Assembly: GCA_964591455.1 (NCBI GenBank)
Contig: CAZQDZ010000024.1
Span: 1 to 64,000, forward strand
Reading direction: 5' to 3'
Length of the DNA: 64,000 bases
Source of the DNA: RFSX01 sp964591455
GTDB lineage: Bacteria; Bacteroidota; Bacteroidia; Chitinophagales; Saprospiraceae
Shown: positions 46,939 to 56,024 of the stretch, in pieces
Position numbering within the stretch: position 1 is the stretch's first letter
How the letters are laid out: the number at the start of each line of letters is the position of its first letter
Position numbers and translations under genes: made by a program
The notes under the pieces: generated by a model
Databases searched by the model: none
Told to the model about the DNA's origin: nothing
The model's input: the letters and a program-made list of their open reading frames with translations, nothing else

Positions 46939-47385
46939 ATGAGCAAATTTTATTTGATCTCAGTGGCCTTGCTATGCCTTTTAGGTACGAGTTGTAGCCA
47001 AACAGAAATTGATGACGTAGATACTTCTTCACTTGAATTAGAGTCTCGTTCATTATTACCTATTTCAGTCACTTACAAAACGATAAGCGGTTTATGGAAA
47101 TCTCAAAATTGTGATAATCTAATCGTTGAATATGATAATTCATCACAGGGAATTATCACCATGTATTCTGGGGCCAATAGTACACAGGAATATGGAGGTA
47201 ATATAAATATAGTCCCTACCAATGGATCTGAATTAGAAATAACCTTAGACGGAATGACCACTGAGACTAGCGATGATTTATTCATAGATACTTGTGAAAA
47301 CAGTTTGTGCTATGAAAATTCTAATCAAAACTTTATTGGAACTGCGTTAGAGTTTATCGTAGATGATACAGCTATAGGATTCTAG
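46939..47385 (+). CDS. Small lipoprotein, copy A of duplicated unit
   Basis: A 148-residue lipoprotein: MSKFYLISVALLCLLGTSCSQ with lipobox Cys19, then a beta-rich domain ending GTALEFIVDDTAIGF. It is a clear paralogue of the protein at 55533-55976 (shared YLISVALLCL, SLELESRS, SYK/TYKT, ITLDG, GTALEFIV). Two Cys in the mature part (IDTCENSLCYE) are conserved in the paralogue and may form a disulfide. No family known to me. Convergent with the helical gene at 47424, as in copy B. Confidence 0.72.
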   Translation: MSKFYLISVALLCLLGTSCSQTEIDDVDTSSLELESRSLLPISVTYKTISGLWKSQNCDNLIVEYDNSSQGIITMYSGANSTQEYGGNINIVPTNGSELEITLDGMTTETSDDLFIDTCENSLCYENSNQNFIGTALEFIVDDTAIGF

Positions 47386-47400
47386 ATTTCTTGATTTGTG

Positions 47401-47433
47401 TTGAGCAGAAAGAAATTTTCTGCTCAATCTTTT
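47401..47433 (+). terminator. Terminator after small lipoprotein, copy A
   Basis: TTGAGCAGAAA (47401-47411) pairs perfectly with TTTCTGCTCAA (47417-47427), followed by TCTTTT. It slightly enters the end of the convergent minus-strand gene. Confidence 0.75.
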
Positions 47434-48797
47434 AATTCTTTTAATACCCAATTGTGGTAGAATAATGGTAGGTATTTTTCTATAGGAATCTTTATCGACT
47501 TATCTCGTTTTGCTTTGTTCATCTCTAGAATAATCTTTAATAGATTTTCTATCCTGTTTATGTTAAAAGTGGGGATGCTAGAGCTATTTCTTCTAAGTTG
47601 TTTTCTAAAATTATTTATAAGATTTATTAAAGTGTTTTCTTCTGATAACTTGTACATAGCAATGATATTGAGTAATTGGCTTAATGGGATATATTGCTGA
47701 TTATCAAAGCGTAGTCCAGTTGTCAGATGAGGGATATCCTCATACCTCTCATGTCTGAATGCGTTTAATGCATTGCAATAATTAATCGCAGACTGTTTGT
47801 GTGCGGTGTGCACCTTGGGCACCCACTTATCTATAAACTCCTTAGTCTTATCATAACTGAGCATAGTGGCTAAAGTAGATACTCCATTAAATAAGTTGAC
47901 AGGTAGAAAGCGTTGGTGTTTATTTTTTTCAGTAGCCAGAAAACTCATCTGATGAGCAATGAGAATGTTATTGGTATCAAAGGTTTGATCCTGCAACCAG
48001 ATTAATACACTACTCCTTCTTAGATATATGGTCAGTATGAGATATAAATCTGAATGTGAATCGAATATATTATCCTCCAAGGCTGATTTAAGAATCTCAA
48101 AGTCCTGGATAGACTTATGCTCCAATAACCTAATAGTACAATCTAAGATATTTGATATGTCTGTACTTGGAATAAGTGACTTTAAGGATGTTAGTATCTC
48201 CTTAGATTCTGCAGAATCTATTTCTCTTATATGGGAAAAATTTGTTATGTCCATTAGGTAGGCAGAACACCTATCTAATACTCCTTTAGTATATAGGTCT
48301 ATGCACTCACTCAATAAGTTTTTGTTTTGCCTTTTAATCGGATTGCTAGAATAGTATTGATAGTGGTAGACTTTTGAAAGTATCTCGTGATGGTATAAGT
48401 CTAGATGCGCTGACTTCAATATTTGTGTTTCTACATTGTCACTTAACTTATTGGCGAGATGAAATAGGCCACGTTGATTGTAGTTTTTAATGAGGGTAAG
48501 TTCCTTAGTATATGGTTCATCCTTAAATGACTGAATAGCAAACCAATCTTCAAACAGCTGAAAGAGCTTAGACAGGATATTAGAAAAACTCTTAGTGGAT
48601 ATTTTTGAGAAATGTTTTTGTCTTAAGTTTTCATCGAAATCTTTATCGAGCAGCAACTTTTTGTTTTCTAATAGTAAGCCAAAGCATCTATTATTATTCG
48701 ATTCTGGCCGTGTATGTACCGATACGTACTTTCTGAGAGATGACCATTCATCCTTAGTCAGAATATTGAGTGCGGTAAATAATTTAGGACTTGCCAT
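47424..48797 (-). CDS. Helical ~457-residue protein, copy A
   Basis: A 457-residue soluble, wholly helical protein without signal peptide. It begins MASPKLFTALNILTKDEWSS and contains Leu/Tyr-rich helical hairpins suggesting a TPR-like solenoid (HLANKLSDNVETQIL, KVYHYQYYSSNPIKR). It is a strong paralogue of the protein at 56005-57390 along the full length. I recognise no family; similar proteins seem frequent in Saprospiria. It might be a cytoplasmic adaptor for the linked signalling genes. Its promoter region carries an inverted repeat also found in copy B. Confidence 0.7.
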   Translation of the reverse strand: MASPKLFTALNILTKDEWSSLRKYVSVHTRPESNNNRCFGLLLENKKLLLDKDFDENLRQKHFSKISTKSFSNILSKLFQLFEDWFAIQSFKDEPYTKELTLIKNYNQRGLFHLANKLSDNVETQILKSAHLDLYHHEILSKVYHYQYYSSNPIKRQNKNLLSECIDLYTKGVLDRCSAYLMDITNFSHIREIDSAESKEILTSLKSLIPSTDISNILDCTIRLLEHKSIQDFEILKSALEDNIFDSHSDLYLILTIYLRRSSVLIWLQDQTFDTNNILIAHQMSFLATEKNKHQRFLPVNLFNGVSTLATMLSYDKTKEFIDKWVPKVHTAHKQSAINYCNALNAFRHERYEDIPHLTTGLRFDNQQYIPLSQLLNIIAMYKLSEENTLINLINNFRKQLRRNSSSIPTFNINRIENLLKIILEMNKAKRDKSIKIPIEKYLPLFYHNWVLKELKD

Positions 48798-48842
48798 TTG
48801 AAAAACTAAGGGAAAAATACATCTTTTATTTCAAATTAAGTA

Positions 48843-48855
48843 ACTGATATACAGT
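48843..48855. promoter_or_regulatory. Inverted repeat before helical gene, copy A
   Basis: ACTG-atata-CAGT, 46 bases upstream of the minus-strand start at 48797. The corresponding spot in copy B has the longer AAACACCTG-atata-CAGGTGTTT, so the CTGatataCAG core is conserved. Confidence 0.45.
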
Positions 48856-49032
48856 AGATTATACTACTACTTGCAGGTCGATTTGCTATTTGTAGCAGAG
48901 GAAAATCGGTAAAATTGGCCTTTTAAAGACTACTATTTGTGCTTAGCTTTATATAGCCACTTATTTAATATACTTACCGATAAAATTTTAACCCCGATTT
49001 TTTTGGTAAGCATAAAATCAAATTGAAAATAA

Positions 49033-49416
49033 ATGTCTCAAAACACAATTGTTGCAATTCCCTGTCTTCGCACTTATGAATTTATCACACTGAATCAAAT
49101 CGTAAGGTGCGAAGGATACCATAACAATACCAGAATCTATCTGGAAGGAGGGAAGATGCTTATTAGTTCAGAATCTATAGGGGTATATAAGAAGGTATTA
49201 GAGGATAAGGAGTTTTTCTGTTGCCACAAGTCGCATGTAATCAATACCAATCACATAGAAAGGTATAGTAAAGATGGATTTGTAGAAATGAAGGATAAGT
49301 CCACAATACCGGTTTCTAGGAGAAAAAAAGATGAGTTCGCCAGATCGATTCTGAATAATTATAATTTGTGTATGAATCCGCAGAGGGTCGAATCAAAAGT
49401 TGGAGCCTCTCATTGA
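49033..49416 (+). CDS. Stand-alone LytTR DNA-binding protein
   Basis: A 127-residue protein consisting of a LytTR domain only: FITLNQIVRCEGYHNNTRIY, then CCHKSHVINTNHIERYSKDG and STIPVSRRKKDEF. It closely resembles the LytTR half of the response regulator at 57810 but has no receiver, so it would bind DNA without phosphorylation control. Start ATG at 49033; the upstream region shares TTAGCTTTATATA with the region before the LytTR remnant at 57622. It likely regulates nearby genes, such as the lipoprotein and helical pair. No membrane segment. Confidence 0.85.
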   Translation: MSQNTIVAIPCLRTYEFITLNQIVRCEGYHNNTRIYLEGGKMLISSESIGVYKKVLEDKEFFCCHKSHVINTNHIERYSKDGFVEMKDKSTIPVSRRKKDEFARSILNNYNLCMNPQRVESKVGASH

Positions 49417-49640
49417 TTGTATATTATATCTAGCCAGTCTTTACATCGCAACTTCCAATTAATTTCCATTAGAATCGCAATAGGAGATTACGGTCTTCAG
49501 ATGCATTGGGTGAATTACGTGATGTAATTACCTATTAGGTCTAGTATGGCCCGAATAAATATTATACCTGCCGTTCAAATATTATTTGGACCGATTATCA
49601 AGTTAATCGTACCGAATATATGATTTATAATAGATACTAT

Positions 49641-52028
49641 CTATTTCAAATATAGATTTGGATTTCCTTCGAGTGCAAATCCTGCCCAGTAGTAGGGGTG
49701 TGAGAATTCTGTGGAGTCTTGCATGTATTGTTTTGCTTCGTATTGGGCATCTAGGACAGAGATACCCGTCAGCCATCGTTCGTAAAATTTAATCATGAAG
49801 TGCATGGTAGCTTCATCGTCCACTTTCCAAAGGGTTTTGAGGACAGTTTGGGTAGTGTTGGAAAGGAAGGCTGATGCCAAAGAATATACTCCTTGGCCTG
49901 ATCTATATATCCCTTCACCACTATCACATGTGCTTAGTACTATAAAATCAGGTGTTTGCTCCACTTGTTCTATATCTGTAGAATAGTAATTAATCGGATT
50001 GCAGTTAGAATCTCGAAGTACTAAATAACAATCTTGCCTAAGACTTGAATTAGAAAAACCATGAGTCGACAAATGAACAAGTTGTTCATTTCTAAGTTCT
50101 TCTTCGAGTCGCTGATAAGTAAAATCGCAACCATAGATAACTTTGGAGTAGGTCATTAAATCATTGAGTTCCCTTACTTCTTTAAAACCATGTACTAGTT
50201 CAATAAGTGATCGAGGTTCAATACTACTCATGGTTTTAGAATCAGAATAACTAAACAGTGATATCTTTCCTAAATTCAATTGTTGCTGTTCATTTCTTAA
50301 GATAGCCTCTAAGTTGGCTCTATAGATGTACTTGTAATTACAGTCTATATCAAATGGCATATTAAAATTTCTCTCATCTGGGATAATGATGATATGGTCA
50401 AATTCCATTCCTTCAATATTTTCAGAAAGACTATACTTTCCAATGATACTTTGAATTGTGTCAGATTTGCTAACCCCTAAATCCGCAAAATCATACTTTT
50501 TCAACTCCATTTTTTCATCGAGGATTTCGATTAAGTATTGATCGGTTTTGTAACTAATAAAAATAAGAATTAAATGATTCTTTGAAAAAAAGGATAGCGC
50601 ATCAAGGTCTACTTTGAAATCATTCTTACTATGTTCTAACTGATTGATATAAAATTCTTTTTTTCTGTATAGATTGGCGAGCTTAGAATAGATTACTGAA
50701 CTGTACTTACCTGATGCATAGAAGTCATCTATGTCTCTAAGTAATGGATTAATTTGACTTTCTATCTGAAATATTCTGTTATTTAGACTATCACGTTTGC
50801 TTGTTGATTTTTCATACCTCTTTCTCTTTTCTTTTTCTATCAAATTCAGAATTTCAAATCTTTGGTTAGATGGAATATGATCAAAATGAGAATGAACGAA
50901 AGATAGGATGTCAGCACAACTCTCTGCAAACAAGTCCCCTAGATGATGCTCATCACTATCAAAGAAAATATCTTCAGCCAGCAAATTTCTATTTATCTTC
51001 AAGGATAAGATTGAATCCCTTAATGCAGCTTCATTAATACTACTGTCCTCAATAAGTTGTTCTTTCAACTCTGAGAGATAGAATTCTTTCCATTTTGTGT
51101 GTGTTGTAGGACAACCAGCCGTATTACTAAGTTCTGCCAATTTTGACTTAGCATTATCATATCTATCCAGGGAAATATTTGCAGTAATAATATACCATTG
51201 TGTATAGAAATAAAATTTTGAGCAAACTTCATGTTGAACAAATTCCAATGCCTTTTCAAATTGTAAGAGGGCTTCAGTGTAATTTTCATTTCTCATATGA
51301 AGAAAACCAAAATTTATCCAGAAATAGTAATTGCAGAATGGTGCAGACTCATGTAAGTTTTGTTTTACATCATCTAGAATGGTAAAAGCCTCTTCCAAAT
51401 TGTCTAATCTGATATTCATTAGAGCTAAATGAATTTGAGATATAATAATTTCATCCTTCATCTTGTGCTCTTTGAATATTTCTATAGACTGATTTATAAT
51501 TATTTCAAGTTCCTTTTTCCTTGGATTAGGCTCATTGAGCAAAATAGAAGCCTTTGATTTTAGGAATTCTCCCCTTATTATATTTAAATTTTTGTCAAAG
51601 GTTTTTTTGCTGATTTTACTAATCCCTAGATCAAGTTGGGAAAGAGCATAACTAGACATGTTTCGAGAATGCAAGAAAGATGATCTTTCTAATAAAGACT
51701 TCAATACTTGAATTTCATCAAGGGGTCTTCCAAAATTTTCCAGACTATCAATAGTATTTATCGTCTGAATCCTTTCGTGATAATCAAATTGAAAATCATT
51801 AAGAATTTTTAACTTTTGAGATAATAAATTGTATTTTAAAGTATCATTAACCATACTAGGTTTAGAATATACGAGCATAGAATCAATGATGTTTAGCGCA
51901 TTTGAAAAATTTAAATGATTAATTTCATGTTCTATCTTTCCCATTAATGAACTAGTAGTTAGTTCGTGATTGCTAGTGCAGCTTACAAAGATTATTGTAC
52001 TAATATAAATTCCTAATCTTTTAATCAT
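49641..52028 (-). CDS. CHAT-domain caspase-like lipoprotein with TPR repeats
   Basis: A 795-residue protein. It begins with a lipoprotein signal (MIKRLGIYISTIIFVSCTSN), then helical TPR-like repeats (about 30-420), a coiled region, and a C-terminal CHAT peptidase domain (about 530-795). The catalytic dyad is intact: His656 in LVHLSTHGFSN and Cys701 in FIVLSTCDSGEG, followed by QGVYSLASAFLSNTTQTVLKTLWKVDD, here split across residues 711-740. The lipoprotein anchor puts the protease outside the cytoplasm. ATG 52028 is preferred to a TTG six bases upstream. Divergent from a membrane protein gene only six bases away. Confidence 0.88.
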   Translation of the reverse strand: MIKRLGIYISTIIFVSCTSNHELTTSSLMGKIEHEINHLNFSNALNIIDSMLVYSKPSMVNDTLKYNLLSQKLKILNDFQFDYHERIQTINTIDSLENFGRPLDEIQVLKSLLERSSFLHSRNMSSYALSQLDLGISKISKKTFDKNLNIIRGEFLKSKASILLNEPNPRKKELEIIINQSIEIFKEHKMKDEIIISQIHLALMNIRLDNLEEAFTILDDVKQNLHESAPFCNYYFWINFGFLHMRNENYTEALLQFEKALEFVQHEVCSKFYFYTQWYIITANISLDRYDNAKSKLAELSNTAGCPTTHTKWKEFYLSELKEQLIEDSSINEAALRDSILSLKINRNLLAEDIFFDSDEHHLGDLFAESCADILSFVHSHFDHIPSNQRFEILNLIEKEKRKRYEKSTSKRDSLNNRIFQIESQINPLLRDIDDFYASGKYSSVIYSKLANLYRKKEFYINQLEHSKNDFKVDLDALSFFSKNHLILIFISYKTDQYLIEILDEKMELKKYDFADLGVSKSDTIQSIIGKYSLSENIEGMEFDHIIIIPDERNFNMPFDIDCNYKYIYRANLEAILRNEQQQLNLGKISLFSYSDSKTMSSIEPRSLIELVHGFKEVRELNDLMTYSKVIYGCDFTYQRLEEELRNEQLVHLSTHGFSNSSLRQDCYLVLRDSNCNPINYYSTDIEQVEQTPDFIVLSTCDSGEGIYRSGQGVYSLASAFLSNTTQTVLKTLWKVDDEATMHFMIKFYERWLTGISVLDAQYEAKQYMQDSTEFSHPYYWAGFALEGNPNLYLK

Positions 52029-52034
52029 ACACAA

Positions 52035-52712
52035 TTGAAATACAATAAAGCGATAACTCTTTTCATCTTTTTGGCCATGATTATTCTTTTCTGGTTTCTA
52101 GGCTTTCGCGATCAAACTATAGGTAAAGACTACTTTGGAGTAGTATATGTACCTGCTGACTCTAATAGTAACATAGGACTTATCAAAGCTATTGTTAAAC
52201 ATACGGAGATTGATTCAAAAATACCACTTGTTTTCTATCAAGGTAAAGTTAGAGAATATTCTCGTGGTGACACAGTATTGCTTGATCTTTGCAAACAAAG
52301 TGGGAGCGGTTTTATGGAAGCAGTTAATATTAGAAAAACCTCTAGCCCAGTTAGTCTAGATAGTATAAGAGTCTCGAAAATAAATTTAGGTAATAAATTT
52401 GGCAACAATTCTGGACACAATAATTACATAAACCTTCATTTAAGAGATGACTATTTGTCTAGTGAAGGTGCTCATACCATAAAGCATGTAATTATAACAA
52501 ACTTCACGCCTGATGCTAAAGGCAGGTATGAAGGTGAGTATTATACAACAGAAGAGCCTAACAAAAGAACTAGGTTTAAAATAAGCAAACTGCCTATTGG
52601 CTTCAGTGAGGCGAGTAATACCCAAGATTTATTTGTTTATCCTTACAGAAAGGAAATTATTAATGGCGTGACTTTTGAAATTATTGAATTACATGAAGAG
52701 CACATACACTAA
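52035..52712 (+). CDS. Membrane-anchored protein before zincin
   Basis: A 225-residue protein: one N-terminal helix (ITLFIFLAMIILFWFLGF, residues 7-24), then a beta-rich extracytoplasmic domain (YFGVVYVPADSNSNIGLI, IPLVFYQGKVREYSRGDTVLLDL). No family recognised. The start is a TTG at 52035, and translation likely begins there because the anchor follows directly. It overlaps the zincin gene by 20 bases, so it may be the substrate, activator or inhibitor of that protease. Divergent start codons with the CHAT gene are only six bases apart. Confidence 0.6.
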   Translation: MKYNKAITLFIFLAMIILFWFLGFRDQTIGKDYFGVVYVPADSNSNIGLIKAIVKHTEIDSKIPLVFYQGKVREYSRGDTVLLDLCKQSGSGFMEAVNIRKTSSPVSLDSIRVSKINLGNKFGNNSGHNNYINLHLRDDYLSSEGAHTIKHVIITNFTPDAKGRYEGEYYTTEEPNKRTRFKISKLPIGFSEASNTQDLFVYPYRKEIINGVTFEIIELHEEHIH

Positions 52713-54150
52713 GCTTCTTTTATCTTCCTTGCTAATATTCCTTATTGTCTTCTCCTTGCCGATAATTGTTATTTGTAATGATTGTGATGAGGTAGAATTA
52801 ATACGTATTCCAAGATTTAAATTGAAAGATCTTGGTCATGGACCAAATCCAGAGCAACCTATAAAGGCAGAGTTGATATACAAAGATGGCATCTGCCAAA
52901 AAAAAATATCAAGCACCTGGTTTGGTAGGTTTAAGTACAAATTTTATCTCATCGGTAGAGACAAAAGATTTACAAATGCCAAATTAGTATTCACAAATCT
53001 TGGTAAAGTTAAGGCTGACAAATTTAAATTGTATTCTGACAAAGAGGACATAGTAAATCTGACTAAAATTGTCAAAGAGTATAATCTTCTTAGCGGTGTT
53101 TTATGGTTTGGGATTAACATTGACTTAGAAGACACAGAGCCTGTTATTCACGAGATTAGCTATGACAAATGCTATACGCCAAATTGTATTTTTCGAGAAT
53201 TGGATAATATTGAATACCCTTCTGAATATAATCTAGTTTTGTTTGAAGAATATGAGACCATACATAGGAAGGCTGAAGCTCAGACTTCATATCTTGGTAA
53301 TATTATGATGACATCTCATCACGATCTTAATGCAATAATACTCTTACACGAGACAACCCATATGTTTGGCCTAGAGCATGGCGATAAAAGTTATTCGAAT
53401 AATGATTCCTGCAATGTTGTTTCTTGGTATCAAGCTAATTGTCGATTAACCTCACATAGGGAAGCCTTGGTCGAAATGGTGGCCAGAAAAGAAGTAAGGG
53501 AACTTGTTGAATCAAGAAGACTTACAAAAGGAGGCTGTCTCTGCGCCCAATCTAACATTCATTTACCTCTTCTAGCATACGTACATCTTGACATTTCAAA
53601 ATTGGCTGATATATATGATGAAGATATTTTAAGGGAGATGGAATATGTAGTTAATGATAACTTGGATTCAAATTACTTAGGTCAACTGAGAAGAATTTAT
53701 AAAAAGGAATTTATTGAATTAGGAATTCTTAATCTCAATTACTGGGATGAAGCTAGTTATATAGAATATAGAATTAGAAGTTTAAAACAGATTAGGTCAA
53801 GAAATTTAAGAGCTGTTGTTGGACACAAACTTAAACACTTCGATGTTAAGCAAAGAGATCTTTCTAATAATGTAAAGCTAAAACAACTCGTAAAAACTCA
53901 TTTTTCAAGTGATGAGATTCCAGTAATAAGTGAGAAACCTGATACTACTTTGATACTAAGCGATCCAGAGATTATTCAGCAAGCGCTAGAATTAGTCAAA
54001 CCAGAAGAGGCAATTATTATTAAACCTAATAAGAGGGTTGACTTTGAGAAACTCAACTTGACTGCAGTTGAGAAAGCTAAACTTATTAAGGCTGCTTTTG
54101 ATGCTGAGGATAAAAGAGACAAAAAATTACTCAATAGAAATCGAAATTAA
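52693..54150 (+). CDS. Membrane-anchored zincin metalloprotease-like protein
   Basis: A 485-residue protein: N-terminal helix (LLLSSLLIFLIVFSLPIIVI, residues 8-27), then an extracytoplasmic region with a zinc-protease motif HETTHMFGLEHGD at about residues 219-231 (His219, Glu220, His223, and His229 as third-ligand candidate). Multiple Cys (CNDCDEV, CYTPNC, GGCLCAQS) suggest disulfides. The C-terminal 200 residues are helical and charged. I cannot place it in a named peptidase family; the GxxH extension is metzincin-like. ATG 52693 is chosen over a TTG at 52675. Its end overlaps the convergent TPR gene by 24 bases. Confidence 0.7.
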   Translation: MKSTYTKLLLSSLLIFLIVFSLPIIVICNDCDEVELIRIPRFKLKDLGHGPNPEQPIKAELIYKDGICQKKISSTWFGRFKYKFYLIGRDKRFTNAKLVFTNLGKVKADKFKLYSDKEDIVNLTKIVKEYNLLSGVLWFGINIDLEDTEPVIHEISYDKCYTPNCIFRELDNIEYPSEYNLVLFEEYETIHRKAEAQTSYLGNIMMTSHHDLNAIILLHETTHMFGLEHGDKSYSNNDSCNVVSWYQANCRLTSHREALVEMVARKEVRELVESRRLTKGGCLCAQSNIHLPLLAYVHLDISKLADIYDEDILREMEYVVNDNLDSNYLGQLRRIYKKEFIELGILNLNYWDEASYIEYRIRSLKQIRSRNLRAVVGHKLKHFDVKQRDLSNNVKLKQLVKTHFSSDEIPVISEKPDTTLILSDPEIIQQALELVKPEEAIIIKPNKRVDFEKLNLTAVEKAKLIKAAFDAEDKRDKKLLNRNRN

Positions 54151-54759
54151 GTATTGATCAGTTTTCTTAATGTTCCTAAGTTTGGCTAGTAGATCTTTTG
54201 ACTTCCTATACTCTCCCTTCAAAAAACTAATATGCCCCATATACCGATTCGCATCTTGATGTAGTGAATCGATTTTTAGAATCTCTAAAAACAATACCTC
54301 ACTCTCTGCCATCCTTCTTAAGTCGAAATAATGGATAGCACTATCTAGTTTGGTGGTTGATATATCTAATGAACGAGTGCCGCGATTAGGGGGATATTCA
54401 TACGAAGCAAGTAGCTCTTGATGTTTTCTGTTCTTATTGTTCTGTTCTATTAAGTAAAATGAGACAAGGGCCAGCACACTTAATACTGCTATCAACCATA
54501 GCCAGTTTCTGCGCTGCGGTTTATTAAGTTTCTGTTCTTTCTCTCCTTCCTTCCGCTCTCTTCCCACCTCCCTCAACACATCCAACGCCTTTCCCTTCTC
54601 CACCCGCTCTCCTACAAATCCTTCCATCTCCTGATACAGCTCAAATTCTCTTCTAAAATCCGCATCCTCCGCCAATCTCTTCTGGAAAGCTGCCCGCGCT
54701 TCCTCCTTCAGAGTGTCTTGAAGATACTTTTCATATAATACTTGATGCTCTGGCTTCAT
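54127..54759 (-). CDS. Membrane TPR protein, candidate anti-sigma factor
   Basis: A 210-residue protein. Residues 1-80 are charged and helical (ARAAFQKRLAEDADFRREFELY), like the cytoplasmic part of Bacteroidota anti-sigma proteins; residues 86-105 form a single membrane helix (NWLWLIAVLSVLALVSFYLI); the rest has TPR-like helices (AESEVLFLEILKIDSLHQDA, KGEYRKSKDLLAKLRNI) outside. It overlaps the upstream ECF sigma gene by four bases, the usual sigma/anti-sigma coupling. It would let an envelope signal, sensed through the TPR part, release the sigma factor. Confidence 0.72.
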   Translation of the reverse strand: MKPEHQVLYEKYLQDTLKEEARAAFQKRLAEDADFRREFELYQEMEGFVGERVEKGKALDVLREVGRERKEGEKEQKLNKPQRRNWLWLIAVLSVLALVSFYLIEQNNKNRKHQELLASYEYPPNRGTRSLDISTTKLDSAIHYFDLRRMAESEVLFLEILKIDSLHQDANRYMGHISFLKGEYRKSKDLLAKLRNIKKTDQYLISISIE

Positions 54760-55304
54760 TCGTATAACGTATTATATAGAGGGTCAGTTTTGATTAGTTG
54801 AGACCATCGGTCTATGCAGGCTGCTTTACGGCGGTATAGACTATTAGCATTAGAGAATGAAAGCTCTTTCACAATCTGGGTAACAGCAATTCCTTGTTTT
54901 ACCATTTGCATGACTTTCTGACAAACTTCACTCAATGCAGAGAAATGCTTTTCCATCAATCTATATTTATTGTATGCAATATCAATATTTTCTAAGCTGA
55001 TATTTTCTATTTCACTCATTTGATTCTCGTTGCGAGATTTCAAAGCAATATTCTTCTTTCTAAGTCTATCTATCCATTTATTCTTAGAGATTCTAATAAC
55101 CATGCCTTCAAAACTACTATGGACAGAGTCTACCTTAAGTAAGATAGTTTCTAAGGTCTCTTGAAAAATATCATGTGCATCGGATTCGCTACCATTATTA
55201 CTTGTAATCCAGTCAGAGACCCTCGGCAGGAGTCTTTCATATATCTGCGTGATGGCGTACCTGTCGCCATTCTTCAATCCATTGTAGAGCTCTAAGTCTG
55301 ACAC
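54756..55304 (-). CDS. ECF-type RNA polymerase sigma factor
   Basis: A 182-residue sigma-70 family protein. Region 2 spans about 15-85 (AITQIYERLLPRVSDWI, DAHDIFQETLETILLKV, WIDRLRKKN) and region 4 about 120-170 (LSEVCQKVMQMVKQGIAVTQIVKEL, then ANSLYRRKAACIDRW). It sits in front of the candidate anti-sigma gene with a four-base overlap. Its promoter region is shared with the divergent small lipoprotein copy B. Targets probably include the adjacent CHAT/zincin genes, by analogy with other Saprospiria clusters; that is inference. Confidence 0.85.
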   Translation of the reverse strand: MSDLELYNGLKNGDRYAITQIYERLLPRVSDWITSNNGSESDAHDIFQETLETILLKVDSVHSSFEGMVIRISKNKWIDRLRKKNIALKSRNENQMSEIENISLENIDIAYNKYRLMEKHFSALSEVCQKVMQMVKQGIAVTQIVKELSFSNANSLYRRKAACIDRWSQLIKTDPLYNTLYE

Positions 55305-55467
55305 TATTTAATCTAAGTTCAATAAAAATAGAATTTTTTTCTTCCCCAAGGGTAAGATTTCCCTTCCCTCTTCGACTATAAGGTGAGATCCAGTACGAAA
55401 TACCTAAAGAGGATATATCGAACTATACTGGAAGGGTAAGACTGTAGTCTTGCCTAAGGACCTCTAT

Positions 55468-55485
55468 GTCTAGTGGCCACGAGAC
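55468..55485. promoter_or_regulatory. GTGGCCAC palindrome before small lipoprotein, copy B
   Basis: GTCT-a-GTGGCCAC-g-AGAC, a perfect-armed palindrome 48 bases before the ATG at 55533. It matches the element at 46881-46896 in core and position. Confidence 0.55.
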
Positions 55486-55532
55486 GCTTAGTCCTAAGCA
55501 TATTTTTTATACAACACTTAAAACAAAAGAAA

Positions 55533-55976
55533 ATGAACAAATTGTATTTGATCTCAGTGGCTTTGCTATGCCTATTCTGTATGAGTTGCAGCCAGTCCGA
55601 AACAGAAGAATTAGACACCCTTTCTTATGAGTTAGAGTCTCGTTCAGTATCACCCCTTACTATCAGTTATAAGACTGCCGCTGGCATACAAAAATCGGAA
55701 AACGGTGATAGAGTTGGTATTAGTTATCTGAACACTAACAAAGCAAGTATAACTATTCTATCTGGGGAGGAGAGCTTGAACACAGAAGGTGCTAATATTC
55801 AAGTTATATCTGCAAATGGCCAACTGAGTGTCACTCTTGATGGAGGTACTACTTTAGAAATAGATGACATATTGATTGACCCGTGTGGCGTAACCTTATG
55901 CTATGAAGATAGTGGACTTATTCTGAGTGGAACGGCCTTAGAGTTTATCGTAGAAGATTTGGATTCTGGATTTTAA
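55533..55976 (+). CDS. Small lipoprotein, copy B of duplicated unit
   Basis: A 147-residue paralogue of the lipoprotein at 46939: MNKLYLISVALLCLFCMSCSQ with lipobox Cys19, SYELESRSVSPLTISYKT, and a closing GTALEFIVEDLDSGF. The conserved Cys pair (IDPCGVTLCYE) is kept. The start at 55533 is chosen because the in-frame start at 55473 adds 20 residues before a perfect lipoprotein signal and matches nothing in copy A. It is divergent from the ECF sigma gene and convergent with the helical gene at 56005. Function unknown. Confidence 0.72.
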   Translation: MNKLYLISVALLCLFCMSCSQSETEELDTLSYELESRSVSPLTISYKTAAGIQKSENGDRVGISYLNTNKASITILSGEESLNTEGANIQVISANGQLSVTLDGGTTLEIDDILIDPCGVTLCYEDSGLILSGTALEFIVEDLDSGF

Positions 55977-55990
55977 CAGTATAAAGCGAG

Positions 55991-56024
55991 AGGGTAAGAT
56001 TCAATTAGGTCTTACCCTTTTTTT
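55991..56024 (+). terminator. Terminator after small lipoprotein, copy B
   Basis: AGGGTAAGA (55991-55999) pairs with TCTTACCCT (56010-56018), followed by a T7 run. It overlaps the last codons of the convergent helical gene. Confidence 0.8.
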
